Assembly: GCF_016598575.1 (NCBI RefSeq)
Contig: NZ_CP066801.1
Coordinates: 248,001 to 312,000 of the forward strand
Reading direction: 5' to 3'
DNA length: 64,000 bases
Source of the DNA: Streptomyces sp. HSG2
GTDB taxonomy: Bacteria > Actinomycetota > Actinomycetes > Streptomycetales > Streptomycetaceae
Shown one piece after another: positions 57,011 through 64,000 of the stretch. The notes beneath the pieces are model-generated. The model worked only from the letters and a program-made list of their open reading frames with translations. It was not told where the DNA came from and made no database searches. The first letter of the stretch is position 1. Each line of letters opens with the position of its first letter. A program made the translations under genes and the position numbers.

Positions 57011-58135
57011 ATGTCGGTGAGGGAGGTCCCCGGTCTTCCGGGCGCGACGGGGAACCCCGGGTGCCCCGTCGCTTCCCACAACGAGTGGGATCCGCTGGAG
57101 GAGATCATCGTCGGTCGGCTCGAAGGCGCGACGATTCCGGCGAGTCACCCCGTGGTGTCCTGCAACATCCCGCCGTGGGCGGCTCGGCTCCAAGGGCTGG
57201 CGGCGGGTTTCAAGTATCCGCGCCCTCTCGTCGAGCGAGCCCGGCGGGAACTCGATGGGTTCGTCGCGCTGCTGGAATCCGCGGGGGTGACGGTACGACG
57301 GCCGGACGCGGTGGATCACGGGAGGCGCTTCGCGACCCCGGACTGGAAGTCGCGGGGTTTCTGCAACACCTGTCCGCGCGACAGCATGCTGGTGATCGGC
57401 GACGAGATCATCGAGACCCCGATGGCCTGGCCGTGCCGGTATTTCGAGACGCACTCCTACCGTTCGGTGCTCAAGGACTACTTCCGGCGGGGGGCTCGCT
57501 GGTCCGCCGCCCCGAAGCCGCAACTCACCGACGCCCTCTACGATCCTGAGTTCACGGTTCCCGGTGAGGGAGAGGAGATGCGTTACATCCTCACCGAGTT
57601 CGAACCGGTCTTCGACGCGGCGGACTTCGTGCGGGCGGGGCGAGACCTGTTCGTCACCCGAAGCAACGTCACCAACGCCATGGGGATCGAGTGGGTGCGT
57701 CGGCACCTCGGTCCCGGCTACCGCGTCCACGAGGTCGAGAGTCGCTGCCGCACCCCGATGCACATCGACACGACCCTCGTGCTGCTGGCGCCGGGCAAGG
57801 CTCTGGTCAATCCCGAGTACGTGGATGTCGATCGCCTGCCGGAGGTCCTCCGATCCTGGGACCTGCTGATCGCCCCCGAGCCCGATCCGATCGACGACAG
57901 ACTGCTCAGACTGGCCTCGCTGTGCGGGAAGTGGCTCAGCATGAATCTGCTCGTGCTCGACGAGCGGCGCGTGATCGTGGAACGCCATCACACGGGCATG
58001 ATGCGCGCACTGGAGAAGTGGGGATTCGAGCCCATCCCGTGCGACCTTCTCCACTATGCCCCGTTCGGCGGATCCTTCCACTGCGCGACGCTGGACGTCC
58101 GGCGCCGGGGGACACTGGAGTCCTACTTCGACTGA
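57011..58135 (+). CDS. Amidinotransferase (glycine/inosamine amidinotransferase family)
   Basis: A 374-residue guanidino-group transferase. It shows NEWDPLEEIIVGRLEGATIP at the N-terminus, CPRDSMLVIGDEIIETPM, RCRTPMHIDTTLVLL (catalytic Asp/His region) and FGGSFHCATLDVRRRG at the end, whose Cys is the nucleophile that takes the amidino group from arginine. The ATG at 57011 follows GAAGGGTGA by 6 nt; GTG at 57002 is an alternative. It is an orphan here, with no StrB-type aminocyclitol genes nearby. It may make guanidinoacetate-like compounds or serve a pathway elsewhere. Confidence 0.9.
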   Translation: MSVREVPGLPGATGNPGCPVASHNEWDPLEEIIVGRLEGATIPASHPVVSCNIPPWAARLQGLAAGFKYPRPLVERARRELDGFVALLESAGVTVRRPDAVDHGRRFATPDWKSRGFCNTCPRDSMLVIGDEIIETPMAWPCRYFETHSYRSVLKDYFRRGARWSAAPKPQLTDALYDPEFTVPGEGEEMRYILTEFEPVFDAADFVRAGRDLFVTRSNVTNAMGIEWVRRHLGPGYRVHEVESRCRTPMHIDTTLVLLAPGKALVNPEYVDVDRLPEVLRSWDLLIAPEPDPIDDRLLRLASLCGKWLSMNLLVLDERRVIVERHHTGMMRALEKWGFEPIPCDLLHYAPFGGSFHCATLDVRRRGTLESYFD

Positions 58136-58254
58136 CGCCTCCTCCCGTTCTCCGGGGCACTCTCGGCGCACTCTCGGCACGCTCTCGTGGGCGGGGCGGG
58201 CCCGGCGATCGGATTTCGCCAATCGGGCTGACGAACACCGGTCTTGACGTTCAT

Positions 58255-58273
58255 TCACCAGTTCGACCGGTGA
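58255..58273. promoter_or_regulatory. Inverted repeat in the conservon promoter region
   Basis: TCACCAGTTCGACCGGTGA is a 19-bp imperfect palindrome (7 of 9 pairs). It lies about 160 bp before cvnA and 5 bp after TTGACG (58244-58249). It could be an operator overlapping a promoter. Confidence 0.35.
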
Positions 58274-58430
58274 TACGATCAGCGCGTTTGCGGAGCGGGC
58301 GGACGACTGAACGACGACCTGTCCGACTTCAGGGGCAGCCCGGACGGCGATCCCGGTGCGGGCGGTCCGCGACCGCCCGCATTTGACGGGAAGACAGAAA
58401 GCCGGCCGTCAGTCGCCTGAAGAGAGTCTT

Positions 58431-59603
58431 ATGACGGAATACATAGAGAACCCCCTGCCCTGGGTTCTCCTCTTCGCCCTCGTTGCCACCACCGCCCTCG
58501 TCGTCCGCCAGCGCCGGGCGGCGCGCACGTTGGAGCACGAAATCCACCGCCTCAGGGAGCACTACACAGAGCTTGAGAACGACTACGGAAAGTCCGTGCG
58601 TTCGGCACAGGAGCGGGCCGAGGAGGAGACCAAGACGGTTCTGAAGTCCGCCATGCGGACCCTCCAGGGCCTCGCCGCCGAACAACAGTTGGTGCTCTCA
58701 CGACTTCAGAACAAATACGGTGATTCGGCGATGCTCCAGGATCTCCTGGACATCGACCACACCAACTCGCAGTTCGGGCGGCGCGCCCAGTCCATCGCCG
58801 TGTTGTGCGATGGTTGGCTGGGTGGAAGGCGTGACACCGCTTCGGTCTACGACGTGGTCCGCAGCGCGCAGGGCCGAATCCGCCATTTCCACCGAGTGGA
58901 CATCCTGTCGCAGGTCGACTTCGGCATCACCAGCCGCGCGGTCGAACCGGTCGCGCTCACCCTGGCCGAACTCCTCGACAACGCCACCAGTTACTCCAGC
59001 CCGGACACGATCGTCGAGATCAACATCCGGACGGTGCCGAAGGGCATCTGCGTCGTGGTCGACGACGCCGGTGTGGGCATGAGCGAGGAGGAGCGGGTCC
59101 GAGCCCAGCGGTTGCTCTCCAGCGAGCGCGCCTCGGGCGTCGCGGGCCTCGGCAACCCTCCGCAATTCGGCTTCGCCGTCATCGGCATCCTCTGCGAGCG
59201 CTTCGGCTTCGAAGTGTCCGTGGACACCTCCTCCCCCTACGGGGGCGTGCGCGCGGTCGTGCTGCTGCCGCACGAACTGCTCACCGCGATGCCCGAGGCG
59301 AAGGCTCCCGCGCCCTCCGCCCCGGCAGCCGTCCCGCACGGGCCCGAGAGCGGTCCGGAGCCCGCCACGGTGACGACCACGACCGCCGACGGCCTGCCGC
59401 GACGGCGCCGCAAGCGGCCGATGGCCATCGTGCCCGGGACCGGTCCCGCCCCACGTTCCACCAGTCGCTCGGGATCGGAACAGGCGCAGGTCATGGCTGC
59501 TTTCCAACGCGGCACGCAGTCCGGCCGGACGGCCCCGGCACACGACGCGGATCAGACGAGCAGCACCCCCGGTGCAAGCAGCGAAGGACATGAGGTCTCG
59601 TGA
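58431..59603 (+). CDS. cvnA: Conservon sensor-like protein CvnA
   Basis: A 390-residue membrane histidine-kinase-like protein. One N-terminal membrane helix (LPWVLLFALVATTALVV), a coiled coil (residues about 35-75), and an ATPase domain with LTLAELLDNATSYSSP (N box), VVDDAGVGMSEEE (G1) and GFAVIGILCERFGFEVSV. The usual phosphoacceptor His of the DHp domain is not clear; DIDHTNSQFGRRAQSIAVL occupies its place, as in other conservons. The low-complexity tail carries basic residues. It starts the cvnA-B-C-D-E operon; the complex is thought to form a membrane GTPase signalling unit. Confidence 0.92.
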   Translation: MTEYIENPLPWVLLFALVATTALVVRQRRAARTLEHEIHRLREHYTELENDYGKSVRSAQERAEEETKTVLKSAMRTLQGLAAEQQLVLSRLQNKYGDSAMLQDLLDIDHTNSQFGRRAQSIAVLCDGWLGGRRDTASVYDVVRSAQGRIRHFHRVDILSQVDFGITSRAVEPVALTLAELLDNATSYSSPDTIVEINIRTVPKGICVVVDDAGVGMSEEERVRAQRLLSSERASGVAGLGNPPQFGFAVIGILCERFGFEVSVDTSSPYGGVRAVVLLPHELLTAMPEAKAPAPSAPAAVPHGPESGPEPATVTTTTADGLPRRRRKRPMAIVPGTGPAPRSTSRSGSEQAQVMAAFQRGTQSGRTAPAHDADQTSSTPGASSEGHEVS

Positions 59604-60001
59604 ACGACGATCTGTCATGGATGCTCGACAGCGCCTTGGAGATCCCCGGCGCCCTGCACGCGGTCCTGATCTCCGCGGACGGGCTGTTGATGGCCCGGAC
59701 CAAGGACTTCGGCAAGGACGACGCCGACCGGGTGGCCGCCGCGATGAGCGGGGTCCAGTCCCTCAGTCGCACGCTCGGGTTCTTCTGCGAGGACCCGACA
59801 CAACGGTGGCGCCAGACACTGGTCGAGTTCGACGGCGGCTGGGTCTTCCTCATCTCCGCCGGAGACGGCGCCTACCTCGGAGTGTCCGCCTCGCAGGAGG
59901 TCGACATGGCCGACATCACCTTCCGGATGCAGCAGTTGGTCGCGCAGCTCGGCAAGGAACTGACCACACCGCCCCGCGAGAACCTCGGCGCCCGCTCATG
60001 A
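59600..60001 (+). CDS. cvnB: Roadblock/LC7 protein CvnB
   Basis: A 133-residue roadblock/LC7-domain protein: LSWMLDSALEIPGALHAVLISADGLLMA, then LVEFDGGWVFLISAGDGAYLGVSAS. GTG start overlaps the cvnA stop (GTGA), and its stop overlaps the cvnC start (ATGA). Roadblock proteins act as GAP or scaffold partners of the small GTPase (CvnD). Confidence 0.92.
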   Translation: MNDDLSWMLDSALEIPGALHAVLISADGLLMARTKDFGKDDADRVAAAMSGVQSLSRTLGFFCEDPTQRWRQTLVEFDGGWVFLISAGDGAYLGVSASQEVDMADITFRMQQLVAQLGKELTTPPRENLGARS

Positions 60002-60375
60002 CCGGCCAGGACGCCTGGGACCCCGAGGCCACGGAATTAGTCCGCCCGTACGTCATCACCCGGGGACGCGACCTGCCCGACGAGGCACAACTGTCGTTGA
60101 TCACGCTGGTGACGGCGGCTCCGGAGCCCTCACGGCGGCCGACCAGACTCTCCCCCGAGGAGCGCGAGCTGCTGGAGCTGTGCTCGGCCGGCTACCTCTC
60201 GGTCGCCGAGATCGCCGGGCACACCCGGCTGCCCCTGGGCGTGGTGCGGATCCTGCTCGCCTCTCTGACGGAGGGCGGCCATCTCGTCACCCGTCCGCCC
60301 GTGGCGCGTGCCCGCCTCGCCGACAAGGAAATCCTGGAGGAGGTACTCAATGGTCTCCGCGCCAAGTTTGGGTGA
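59998..60375 (+). CDS. cvnC: DUF742 protein CvnC
   Basis: A 125-residue DUF742 protein: LVRPYVITRGRDLP, LSLITLVTAA, and an HTH-like C-terminus (AGYLSVAEIAGHTRLPLGVVRILLASL). A TTA codon encodes the Leu of ELVRPY at 60037-60039, so expression of this operon probably depends on the bldA tRNA. The start overlaps cvnB by ATGA. Confidence 0.92.
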   Translation: MTGQDAWDPEATELVRPYVITRGRDLPDEAQLSLITLVTAAPEPSRRPTRLSPEERELLELCSAGYLSVAEIAGHTRLPLGVVRILLASLTEGGHLVTRPPVARARLADKEILEEVLNGLRAKFG

Positions 60376-60943
60376 GCGGGCCTACGTCCGCGGCGGGGCG
60401 ACGCAGACCGCTGTGAAGATCCTCGTCGTCGGACACTTCGCGGTGGGCAAGACGACGTTCATCGGCTCGATCTCGGAAATCGAACCGCTGTCCACCGAGG
60501 AGACGATGACGCGCGCCGCGGAGTCGGTCGACGACCTCAAGGGCGTCCGCGGCAAGACCACCACGACGGTGGCCATGGACTTCGGACGACTGACCATCAG
60601 CGACCGAGTGGTCCTCTACCTGTTCGGAACACCCGGCCAGCAACGCTTCGTCCAGATGTGGGAGGACATGGCTCGCGGAGCCCTCGGGGCCTTGGTCCTG
60701 GTGGACCCCGATCGGTTGGCGGACTCCTTCCCGGTGATCGATCTCATCGAGCACTACGGCCTGGACTACGCCATCGCGGTCAACCAGTTCGCCGACTCCC
60801 CGCCTCGGGACGAAGGCGCCCTGCGCGAAGCGCTGGACCTCCTCGAGGACACCCCCGTCGTCACCTGCGACGCGCGTGACGAGGCGTCCTCGGCCACCGC
60901 CCTCACCACGCTCGTCCGCTACCTGCTGGACCGCGCCCACTAG
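60350..60943 (+). CDS. cvnD: Conservon GTPase CvnD
   Basis: A 197-residue small GTPase: G1 GHFAVGKTTFIG, TTVAMDFGRL (G2), LFGTPGQQRF (G3), and NQFA in place of the usual NKxD (G4), a change common in conservon GTPases. It overlaps cvnC by 26 bp. GGAGGAGG is upstream of the ATG at 60350. It is the switch of the complex. Confidence 0.92.
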   Translation: MVSAPSLGERAYVRGGATQTAVKILVVGHFAVGKTTFIGSISEIEPLSTEETMTRAAESVDDLKGVRGKTTTTVAMDFGRLTISDRVVLYLFGTPGQQRFVQMWEDMARGALGALVLVDPDRLADSFPVIDLIEHYGLDYAIAVNQFADSPPRDEGALREALDLLEDTPVVTCDARDEASSATALTTLVRYLLDRAH

Positions 60944-60958
60944 GAACTGAGAACAGAC

Positions 60959-62308
60959 ATGGACGCACACGACAACTCCCCCGCTCCACCTCCCGGATGT
61001 CCGGCCCACGGGCCGGGCGTCAGGGTGCCCCTGCACGGGCCGGAGTTCGCCGCCGACCCGCAGGCGTACTACGCGTACCTGCGCGAGTACGGTCCCGCGG
61101 CCCCGGTGGAACTCGCCCCCGGAGTGGAGGCGACCCTGGTCACGGACTACGCCTCGGCATTGCAGTTGCTGCAGGACTCCTCCTCCTTCCGCAAGGACGC
61201 CCGTCGCTGGCGGGCCTTCCAGGAGGGCAAGATCGGCGCCGACAGCGCCGTGGCACCGCTGCTGGCGTACCGGCAGAACTGCATGTTCTCGGACGGGGCC
61301 GAGCATCTGCGCCTCCGGCAGGCGGTGACCGACAGCATGGCGCGGGTGGACGCCCGCCGGCTGAGCCGGAGCACGGAGCAGATCTCCGGCTACCTGATCT
61401 CGCAGTTCCGCGCCAGGGGGTCGGCTGACCTGCTGGGCGACTACGCCAAGCAGCTCCCGCTGTTCGTCTTCAACGAACTCTTCGGCTGCCCGGCGGGCAT
61501 CGGGGACCGTGTGCTGTTCGGCATCTCCGGCATGTTCGACGGAGTCAACGCCGACAAGGCGACGGAGGTCCTCTTCGATGCCGTCCGGGAGTTGGTGGCG
61601 CTCAAGCGCCGGCAACCCGGAGAGGACGTCACGTCGTGGATGATGCAGCATCAGGCCAAACTCAGCGACGAGGAGATGGCCCATCAGCTGGCGCTTCTCC
61701 TCGGCGCGGGGGCGGAGCCGCTGCGCAACCTCATCGGCAACACCCTGCACCGACTGCTGACCCACGACCGGTACGCGCGCGAGGGCGGCCTGATCGACGA
61801 GGCACTGGACGACACCCTCTGGGAGAACCCGCCGATATCCAACTACGCACCCCACTACCCGGCGAGCGACATGGAGTTCGCCGGACAACGGCTCCAGGCC
61901 GGCGACCTGTTGCTGGTCAGCTTCGCGGCGGCCAACACCGGTCCGGTGCTGAGTGCCTCACGCGAGGCCGGGAGCAACCGCGCTCACCTCGCCTGGAGCG
62001 CCGGCCCGCACGCCTGCCCCTCCAAGGAACCCGCACGGCACATCTGTGTCACCGCGATCGAGAACCTGCTCAACGAGCTGCCCGATATCGAACTCGCGGT
62101 TCCCGAAGACAGCCTGACGTGGCGTCCGGGGCCCTTCAACCGGGCCCTGTCCATGCTGCCGGCCAGGTTCACACCGTTGCAGCCCTCGCGCGGGCAGCGA
62201 CAGGAACAGGACACCGCCGGGGCACAGCGGAGCCGGAGCGCGGAGACGCCGACGGCTGCGGGCCGCGGGGGGATGTGGAGCTCGTTCCTCAACTGGCTGA
62301 CCCGCTGA
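60959..62308 (+). CDS. cvnE: Conservon cytochrome P450 CvnE, CYP157-like, lacking ExxR
   Basis: A 449-residue P450. The I-helix region is LALLLGAGAEPLRNLIGN. The heme-binding loop is AWSAGPHACPSKEPA, with the thiolate Cys near residue 353. The K-helix, normally ExxR, reads DDTLWENPP, so the Arg of ExxR is absent. This is the hallmark of the CYP157 group associated with Streptomyces conservons. A Ser/Arg/Gly-rich tail of about 50 residues ends in WSSFLNWLTR. It starts 15 bp after cvnD. The substrate is unknown; a link to the prenyltransferase downstream is an inference. Confidence 0.9.
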   Translation: MDAHDNSPAPPPGCPAHGPGVRVPLHGPEFAADPQAYYAYLREYGPAAPVELAPGVEATLVTDYASALQLLQDSSSFRKDARRWRAFQEGKIGADSAVAPLLAYRQNCMFSDGAEHLRLRQAVTDSMARVDARRLSRSTEQISGYLISQFRARGSADLLGDYAKQLPLFVFNELFGCPAGIGDRVLFGISGMFDGVNADKATEVLFDAVRELVALKRRQPGEDVTSWMMQHQAKLSDEEMAHQLALLLGAGAEPLRNLIGNTLHRLLTHDRYAREGGLIDEALDDTLWENPPISNYAPHYPASDMEFAGQRLQAGDLLLVSFAAANTGPVLSASREAGSNRAHLAWSAGPHACPSKEPARHICVTAIENLLNELPDIELAVPEDSLTWRPGPFNRALSMLPARFTPLQPSRGQRQEQDTAGAQRSRSAETPTAAGRGGMWSSFLNWLTR

Positions 62309-62412
62309 GATCCACGACACCCTCCCGACTGGACCGCCTCCACACGGCGGTGGGCCGCGGAGGGTGATCGGCACAGCGGATTTCGAGTTGCTACCCGACA
62401 CGAGGAGGTGTC

Positions 62413-62508
62413 GTGGACCACATATCCACGAACGCTGCCATCCGGGCGCGGAGTTCATCGGCGTCCGATCCTTCACGCCGTCGTCCCTCGCCCGGCGCCG
62501 CCCGATGA
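62413..62508 (+). CDS. 31-residue leader ORF upstream of the prenyltransferase
   Basis: A GTG at 62413 preceded by GAGGAGG (62402-62408) opens a 31-codon frame. Its TGA overlaps the ATG of the prenyltransferase (ATGA at 62505-62508). The peptide begins MDHISTNAAIR and ends RRRPSPGAAR. Many codons are ones seldom used in Streptomyces (ATA, AGT, TCA twice, GCT, CCT, CGT twice, CGA). It contains no Trp. The prenyltransferase itself has no good ribosome-binding site, so coupled translation through this ORF is plausible. Confidence 0.5.
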   Translation: MDHISTNAAIRARSSSASDPSRRRPSPGAAR

Positions 62509-63626
62509 ACGGGGCGGCCCGCCGAGCGGGGGCCGAAGCCGTGACTCTCGGCGATCACACCGGTGGTCAGTTGCGACGGTTGTGCGAGGTGGCCGGGCTC
62601 TCCGCCGACGACGCCGGGAGCTACGCCCGGCTCCTTGTCGACGTCCTGGGTCCCGTCGCGGATCGGCCGCTGACCATGCCGCCGCCGAACCGGACGTTCC
62701 TCTCCGACGACCACACGCCGGTCGAGTTCTCCCTGTCGTTCCGGCCTGACGCCGATCCGACCGTGCGCGTCCTGGTCGAACCCGGATGCGGTGCGGACCA
62801 CCTGCTCGAAGCGGGTCGGGTCGGTCTCGCCCAGGTACAGGCGATGGCGAGACGCTGGGGATTCTCGACGGCGCCACTGGACGAGGTCGGCGACCTCTTC
62901 CTGCCGGACACGCCACAGGGTGCGTTGGCCCTCTGGTGCGCACTGGAGTTGCCACCCGGCGGTGTGCCGCGGGTCAAGGTCTACCTCGACCCGGCCGCCT
63001 CGGGGGCTGAGCACTCCGGCGCCACTCTGCGCGAGGCGCTCCGCAGGCTCGGACACCTGCGGGCGTTCGAGAGCCTCCCCGAGGCGGACGGCTACCCGTT
63101 CTTCGCCCTCGACTTGGGAGAGTGGAGCGAACCGCGGGCGAAGGTCTACCTGCGTCACGAGGGCCTGACGGCAGGTCGCTTGGGCCCGTTGGTGCGGTGT
63201 GCCGGGGGGGGTGAGGAGCGGGCGATGGTGGAGTTCTTCCGCGCGGCCTCGGGTATCGAGGAGCCCGACGCCGGTCTCACCGGACGGCCCGGCCTGTCCT
63301 GCCACGCCTTCACCGACGCGGGCTCGGCGGGGCCGAGCGGATTCACGCTCCACGTCCCGGTGCGGGACTACGCCCCGCACGACTCCGAGGCGCTGGCGCG
63401 GGCGGAAGGCGTCCTTCGCGACCAGGGGATCGACGGCGACCCGCTCGCCCGGGCCCTGGGTGCCCTGACCCCTCGGCGGCCGGAGGACGGGGTGGGGCTG
63501 ATCGCCTATCTCGCGCTGGCCCACCAGCGGGGCCGGACACCTCGGGTGACCGCCTACGTGTCCTCGGAGGCGTACGCGGTGACGCCCCCGACCGAGAGAG
63601 CATCGCTCGCCGCAGCTGCGGGCTGA
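62505..63626 (+). CDS. ABBA-type indole/tryptophan dimethylallyltransferase
   Basis: A 373-residue aromatic prenyltransferase of the ABBA fold (bacterial DMATS). It shows NRTFLSDDHTPVEFSLSF, VLVEPGCG, LWCALELPPGGVPRVKVYLDP, FALDLGEWSEPRAKVYLRH, GFTLHVPVRDYA and VGLIAYLALAH, then PRVTAYVSSEAY. These repeated K/Y-containing beta strands bind the diphosphate without a DDxxD motif. The pattern matches Streptomyces tryptophan 5- or 6-dimethylallyltransferases, which typically sit next to an FMO. The start at 62505 gives a normal length; an earlier GTG in frame (62364) adds non-homologous residues. The exact ring position is not predictable. Confidence 0.92.
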   Translation: MNGAARRAGAEAVTLGDHTGGQLRRLCEVAGLSADDAGSYARLLVDVLGPVADRPLTMPPPNRTFLSDDHTPVEFSLSFRPDADPTVRVLVEPGCGADHLLEAGRVGLAQVQAMARRWGFSTAPLDEVGDLFLPDTPQGALALWCALELPPGGVPRVKVYLDPAASGAEHSGATLREALRRLGHLRAFESLPEADGYPFFALDLGEWSEPRAKVYLRHEGLTAGRLGPLVRCAGGGEERAMVEFFRAASGIEEPDAGLTGRPGLSCHAFTDAGSAGPSGFTLHVPVRDYAPHDSEALARAEGVLRDQGIDGDPLARALGALTPRRPEDGVGLIAYLALAHQRGRTPRVTAYVSSEAYAVTPPTERASLAAAAG

Positions 63627-63641
63627 ACGAGAGGGCCACAC

Positions 63642-63679
63642 CCGAGGGGCTCCCGGCGAACGCGCCGGGAGCCCCTCGG
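63642..63679. terminator. Strong bidirectional terminator
   Basis: A perfect 17-bp GC-rich stem (63642-63658 with 63663-63679) with loop AACG lies between the convergent prenyltransferase and FMO genes, 2 bp from the FMO stop. Confidence 0.85.
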
Positions 63680-63681
63680 CG

Positions 63682-64000
63682 TCAGACGACCGGCACCTCG
63701 TCCAACTCGGCCAGGTAGGGGCGCACGTCGACCTGGATGGAGGAGTTCGGCGACCGACCGTACCGCTCGGTCACGCCCGCCAGGTAGGCCGCGATCTCCT
63801 CCCGCATCTCCGCTTCCTCGGGCAGTTCGGCCTCGCCCGACACGACACCGGCCAGCCAACGCGCCTGGGCCTCGACCAGACGGGTGATGGCACCGACCGG
63901 CCTGACCAGGCCGGCGAAGAAGAGCCCGGGGTGCCCGGGGGAAACGACTCGCCGGTACAGCTCCACCCGGCCGTCCTCGCCCAGGGGACGGGCGTCGGGC
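63682..64000 (-). CDS. Flavin-containing monooxygenase, C-terminal part (cut by window end)
   Basis: The minus-strand frame is open to the window edge, so only the last 105 residues are visible. [30 protein letters not shown] matches the C-terminal segment of FMO/CzcO-type flavoproteins, and [12 protein letters not shown] precedes it. In Streptomyces tryptophan prenyltransferase loci an FMO neighbour oxidises the prenylated amino acid to an indole acetonitrile or related product. Here the two genes are convergent rather than co-directional. Confidence 0.8.
   Translation of the reverse strand, partial: PDARPLGEDGRVELYRRVVSPGHPGLFFAGLVRPVGAITRLVEAQARWLAGVVSGEAELPEEAEMREEIAAYLAGVTERYGRSPNSSIQVDVRPYLAELDEVPVV

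Noticed and set aside
58156..58186. Three imperfect 9-11 bp repeats (GGCACTCTC-like) after the amidinotransferase gene
   Set aside because: Short, imperfect and of low complexity; no evidence of function.
62364..62504. Upstream in-frame extension of the prenyltransferase from GTG 62364
   Set aside because: The extra 47 residues do not match the family, and the strong ribosome-binding site there serves the other frame (62413).

Overview
The window is actinobacterial and almost certainly Streptomyces or a close relative. Base composition is very GC-rich with strong third-position GC, GTG and TTG starts are common, and ATGA/GTGA overlaps occur throughout. It also carries a SARP-type regulator, a conservon (cvn) signalling operon with its own P450, and an ABBA-type prenyltransferase. 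TTA codons are rare but present in two regulatory genes. The content is mostly accessory: specialised metabolism, mobile elements, transporters and stress functions. No rRNA, tRNA or CRISPR array was seen.

Layout. (a) 1-8.6 kb: a truncated nucleotidyltransferase, a three-gene ABC exporter, a 72-residue LuxR-type regulator with a small secreted or membrane peptide, a complete IS110-family element with a probable bridge-RNA region, a TrmB/LuxR-type regulator and a cupin-like protein. This looks like the edge of a peptide (RiPP-like) export or immunity locus. (b) 8.6-24 kb: a large SARP-LAL regulator (one TTA codon) followed by a decaying biosynthetic locus. It has a class III aminotransferase, a luciferase-like monooxygenase, a MetX-like acyltransferase/hydrolase, a frameshifted and truncated ThDP enzyme, an aldo/keto reductase, a SnoaL-like protein, an SHMT-fold PLP enzyme split by an ISAs1-type element, a flavin reductase and a cholesterol-oxidase-type GMC enzyme. 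Two 11-bp-spaced direct repeats resembling SARP operators lie at two promoters here. (c) 24-31.5 kb: an IS200/IS605 TnpA relic, a VanZ/RDD membrane protein, a sugar-type MFS carrier, and a minus-strand set of adenylation enzyme, flavin/heme membrane reductase and enoyl-CoA hydratase. (d) 31.9-56.7 kb: mostly housekeeping and stress genes. These are a secreted M28 aminopeptidase, a haloalkane-dehalogenase-like hydrolase with a divergent TetR and a clear operator, DUF998, a FUSC exporter, a SpoIIE phosphatase, an NfeD/SPFH pair, a Clp ATPase, glutamate decarboxylase, an EamA/LysR pair, a BCCT carrier, a universal stress protein, a 25-residue bL37-like ribosomal protein, and a copper/periplasm operon (CopCD, SodC-like lipoprotein, CopC, lipoprotein). 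(e) 57-64 kb: an orphan amidinotransferase, then the conservon cvnA-B-C-D-E, whose P450 has no K-helix ExxR (CYP157-like). Next come a 31-codon leader ORF coupled to an indole/tryptophan prenyltransferase, and the end of a convergent flavin monooxygenase.

How the parts may work together. In (e) a GTPase-type membrane signalling complex abuts a tryptophan prenylation pair (prenyltransferase plus FMO); a TTA codon in cvnC suggests bldA (developmental) control. In (b) the SARP regulator is the likely switch for the neighbouring enzymes, and the monooxygenase at 13.5 kb may take reduced flavin from the reductase at 21.7 kb. That pathway is probably inactive now because two of its genes are broken.
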